From Parafilimonas terrae (GTDB lineage: Bacteria; Bacteroidota; Bacteroidia; Chitinophagales; Chitinophagaceae): DNA of 35,102 nt. How positions within the stretch are numbered: position 1 is the stretch's first letter; every line of letters begins with the position of its first letter. The notes under the pieces were generated by a model that saw nothing but the letters and a program-made list of their open reading frames with translations, did not search any database and was not told where the DNA came from. Both the position numbers and the translations under genes were made by a program. Below, one piece after another: positions 34,196 through 35,102 of the stretch. The stretch covers positions 1-35,102 of the forward strand of contig NZ_FOXQ01000020.1 in the NCBI RefSeq assembly GCF_900115755.1. The letters are read 5' to 3'.

Positions 34196-34774
34196 ATGCA
34201 GCAAACCTACATTTTTGGATATGGCTCCTTAATAAATCTTAACAGTATTTCCAAAACATTGCGTCGCCCTCTGGTTAAAAATGATTTGTGGGTAATAACA
34301 ATACAAGGCTGCAAAAGAACCTGGAGCATAAAAGACGATGTTTATTCAGAGAAACTTCAAAAAGCAGTATCTGCTGTTTTTTTAAATATAGAAATAAATA
34401 ACCAGTTAGAAAGTGTTTGCAACGGAGTTATTTTTAAAGTAAATACAGAAGAATTAAAATACCTCATTTGCCGCGAAAAAAATTATTTACCCGTTGATGT
34501 AACCAATAAAACAATTGGTTTTGATATAAATGATAAAAAAATAATATCATTTATAGGCAAACCAGAGTTTATTATAAGAACCCCAAACGATAATTCTTTT
34601 GTTATGAACAATTATCTTCAAATTTTATACGACGGGTGCAATTTTTGGGGCAAAGAATTTAGGAAAGCATTTTTAAACTCAACGCAACTAAACCCCTTTT
34701 CTATTTTAGACGGTGACTATAGATTTATCGATAGTAAGCAAAATGAAGCAATCAACACGGATAAAATACCCTAA
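34196..34774 (+). CDS. Gamma-glutamylcyclotransferase-fold protein
   Basis: A 192-residue protein of the GGCT superfamily, which cyclises gamma-glutamyl groups to 5-oxoproline or splits gamma-glutamyl-amines. The substrate-binding start is 'YIFGYGSLINLNS' (7-13 FGYGSLI). 'CNGVIFKVNTEELKYL' is followed by the catalytic-type Glu94 in 'REKNY', and 'NYLQILYDGCNFWGKEFRKA' is the usual C-terminal helix pair. The exact substrate cannot be told. It starts 4 bp after the DUF4062 gene, so they form one transcription unit. IS982 sequence begins within about 50 bp of its stop. Confidence 0.82.
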   Translation: MQQTYIFGYGSLINLNSISKTLRRPLVKNDLWVITIQGCKRTWSIKDDVYSEKLQKAVSAVFLNIEINNQLESVCNGVIFKVNTEELKYLICREKNYLPVDVTNKTIGFDINDKKIISFIGKPEFIIRTPNDNSFVMNNYLQILYDGCNFWGKEFRKAFLNSTQLNPFSILDGDYRFIDSKQNEAINTDKIP

Positions 34775-34824
34775 TGGTAATATCTGCTCAATAAAATATT
34801 ATAAAGCTTAACCTGTTGGCGGAG

Positions 34825-35019
34825 TTAATTCGCGAGTGCATGTTTAACCCTGCTTACCGGTTTGTTGTAAATAAATTTATTTAAGAACTGTAAAACAGTA
34901 AAACCTGTAACCTTTGCCAGTATTCTGGACTTGAAGCCTGCAAAGGATTTGGCATAGTTTCTCTGTATCATAAACTGGTCGCATAATTGAGAGAAAACGG
35001 TTTCTATTGTCTTAGCCCC
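34825..35019 (-). pseudogene. IS982-family transposase, C-terminal remnant
   Basis: The minus strand reads 'KTIETVFSQLCDQFMIQRNY' then 'AKSFAGFKSRILAK', 'FLNKFIYNKP' and a stop, which is the C-terminal end of IS982-type DDE transposases. Only about 64 residues remain. Reading upstream, the frame meets a TAG at 35020-35022 where the sequence changes character, so the gene is cut there. The outer end of the element may begin near 34811 (ACCTGTTGGCGG), but its terminal repeat was not proved. Confidence 0.8.
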
Positions 35020-35102
35020 CTATAAACTGGACAGATTTTTCAAAAAGGTTTAGACCGTTTTTTTGTTTTTGGGATTGAGTTTTTGAAGGCATCTGCAACA
35101 AA
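35014..35102. mobile_element. Likely end of a second insertion sequence
   Basis: From about 35014 the sequence begins AGCCCCCTATAAACTGGACA and no longer matches IS982. This looks like a terminal inverted repeat of another insertion sequence (possibly IS3-like) that entered the IS982 transposase gene. On the minus strand a short frame, 'KTQSQKQKNGLNLFEKSVQF', reaches to the junction. The element continues beyond the window, so its family is not certain. Confidence 0.5.

Overview
The window looks like a chromosome segment from a Bacteroidota bacterium, most likely family Chitinophagaceae (the family is an inference). Support comes from a type IX secretion (T9SS) C-terminal signal, SusC-type 'DEVVVxGYG' segments, a DUF4783 protein, a Bacteroidota-style -7 box (TAnnTTTG), few Shine-Dalgarno sites and low GC. 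No rRNA, tRNA or CRISPR array was seen. Most of the window is ordinary core and periphery; the accessory part is the right edge.

Layout. 1-4.3 kb: tyrA (+) converging on engB (-), then gpmI (-) and a DUF4783 protein (+). 4.3-7.05 kb: a two-gene manganese unit, an MntR-type repressor followed 1 bp later by an Nramp transporter fused to a UspA domain. A perfect 14-bp-arm palindrome lies over the predicted -7 box. 7.07-8.56 kb: an orphan ABC ATPase with a TOBE-like tail and an ElaA-type acetyltransferase (-). 8.65-11.4 kb: a secreted MG-like/TonB-plug protein and a TPR protein. 11.4-16.4 kb: a possible 25-27-residue peptide gene (-), a secreted DinB-like protein, a LigD (ligase plus polymerase domains), a purine nucleoside phosphorylase (-) and a lipoprotein glycerophosphodiesterase. 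16.5-24 kb: a di-haem cytochrome c (-), a 1018-aa GloVer-repeat T9SS cargo, a disulfide oxidoreductase of the mercuric reductase/dihydrolipoamide dehydrogenase type and a class-C beta-lactamase-fold hydrolase.

24.2-25.6 kb: a D-amino-acid oxidase-like gene and an SSAT-like acetyltransferase form a tight pair. 25.8-30.2 kb: a divergent locus. On the minus strand are a small secreted protein and a von Willebrand A/YfbK-like protein with a SusC-type N-terminus. On the plus strand are an ECF sigma factor (forced TTG start) and an overlapping membrane anti-sigma-like protein that also carries a carboxypeptidase-regulatory domain, a 'VVVTGYG' segment and a TonB-C-like domain. 30.6-32.7 kb: groES-groEL with a strong terminator.

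32.98-34.77 kb: a two-gene unit encoding a DUF4062 (TIR/SLOG-like) protein with an unassigned C-terminal half and a gamma-glutamylcyclotransferase-fold enzyme. It is followed by an IS982 transposase remnant that is itself cut by what looks like the end of another insertion sequence. This is the best candidate for an undescribed system, possibly defence-related, but function is inferred from domain type and context only. The intergenic spaces are rich in imperfect palindromes and dispersed short repeats.
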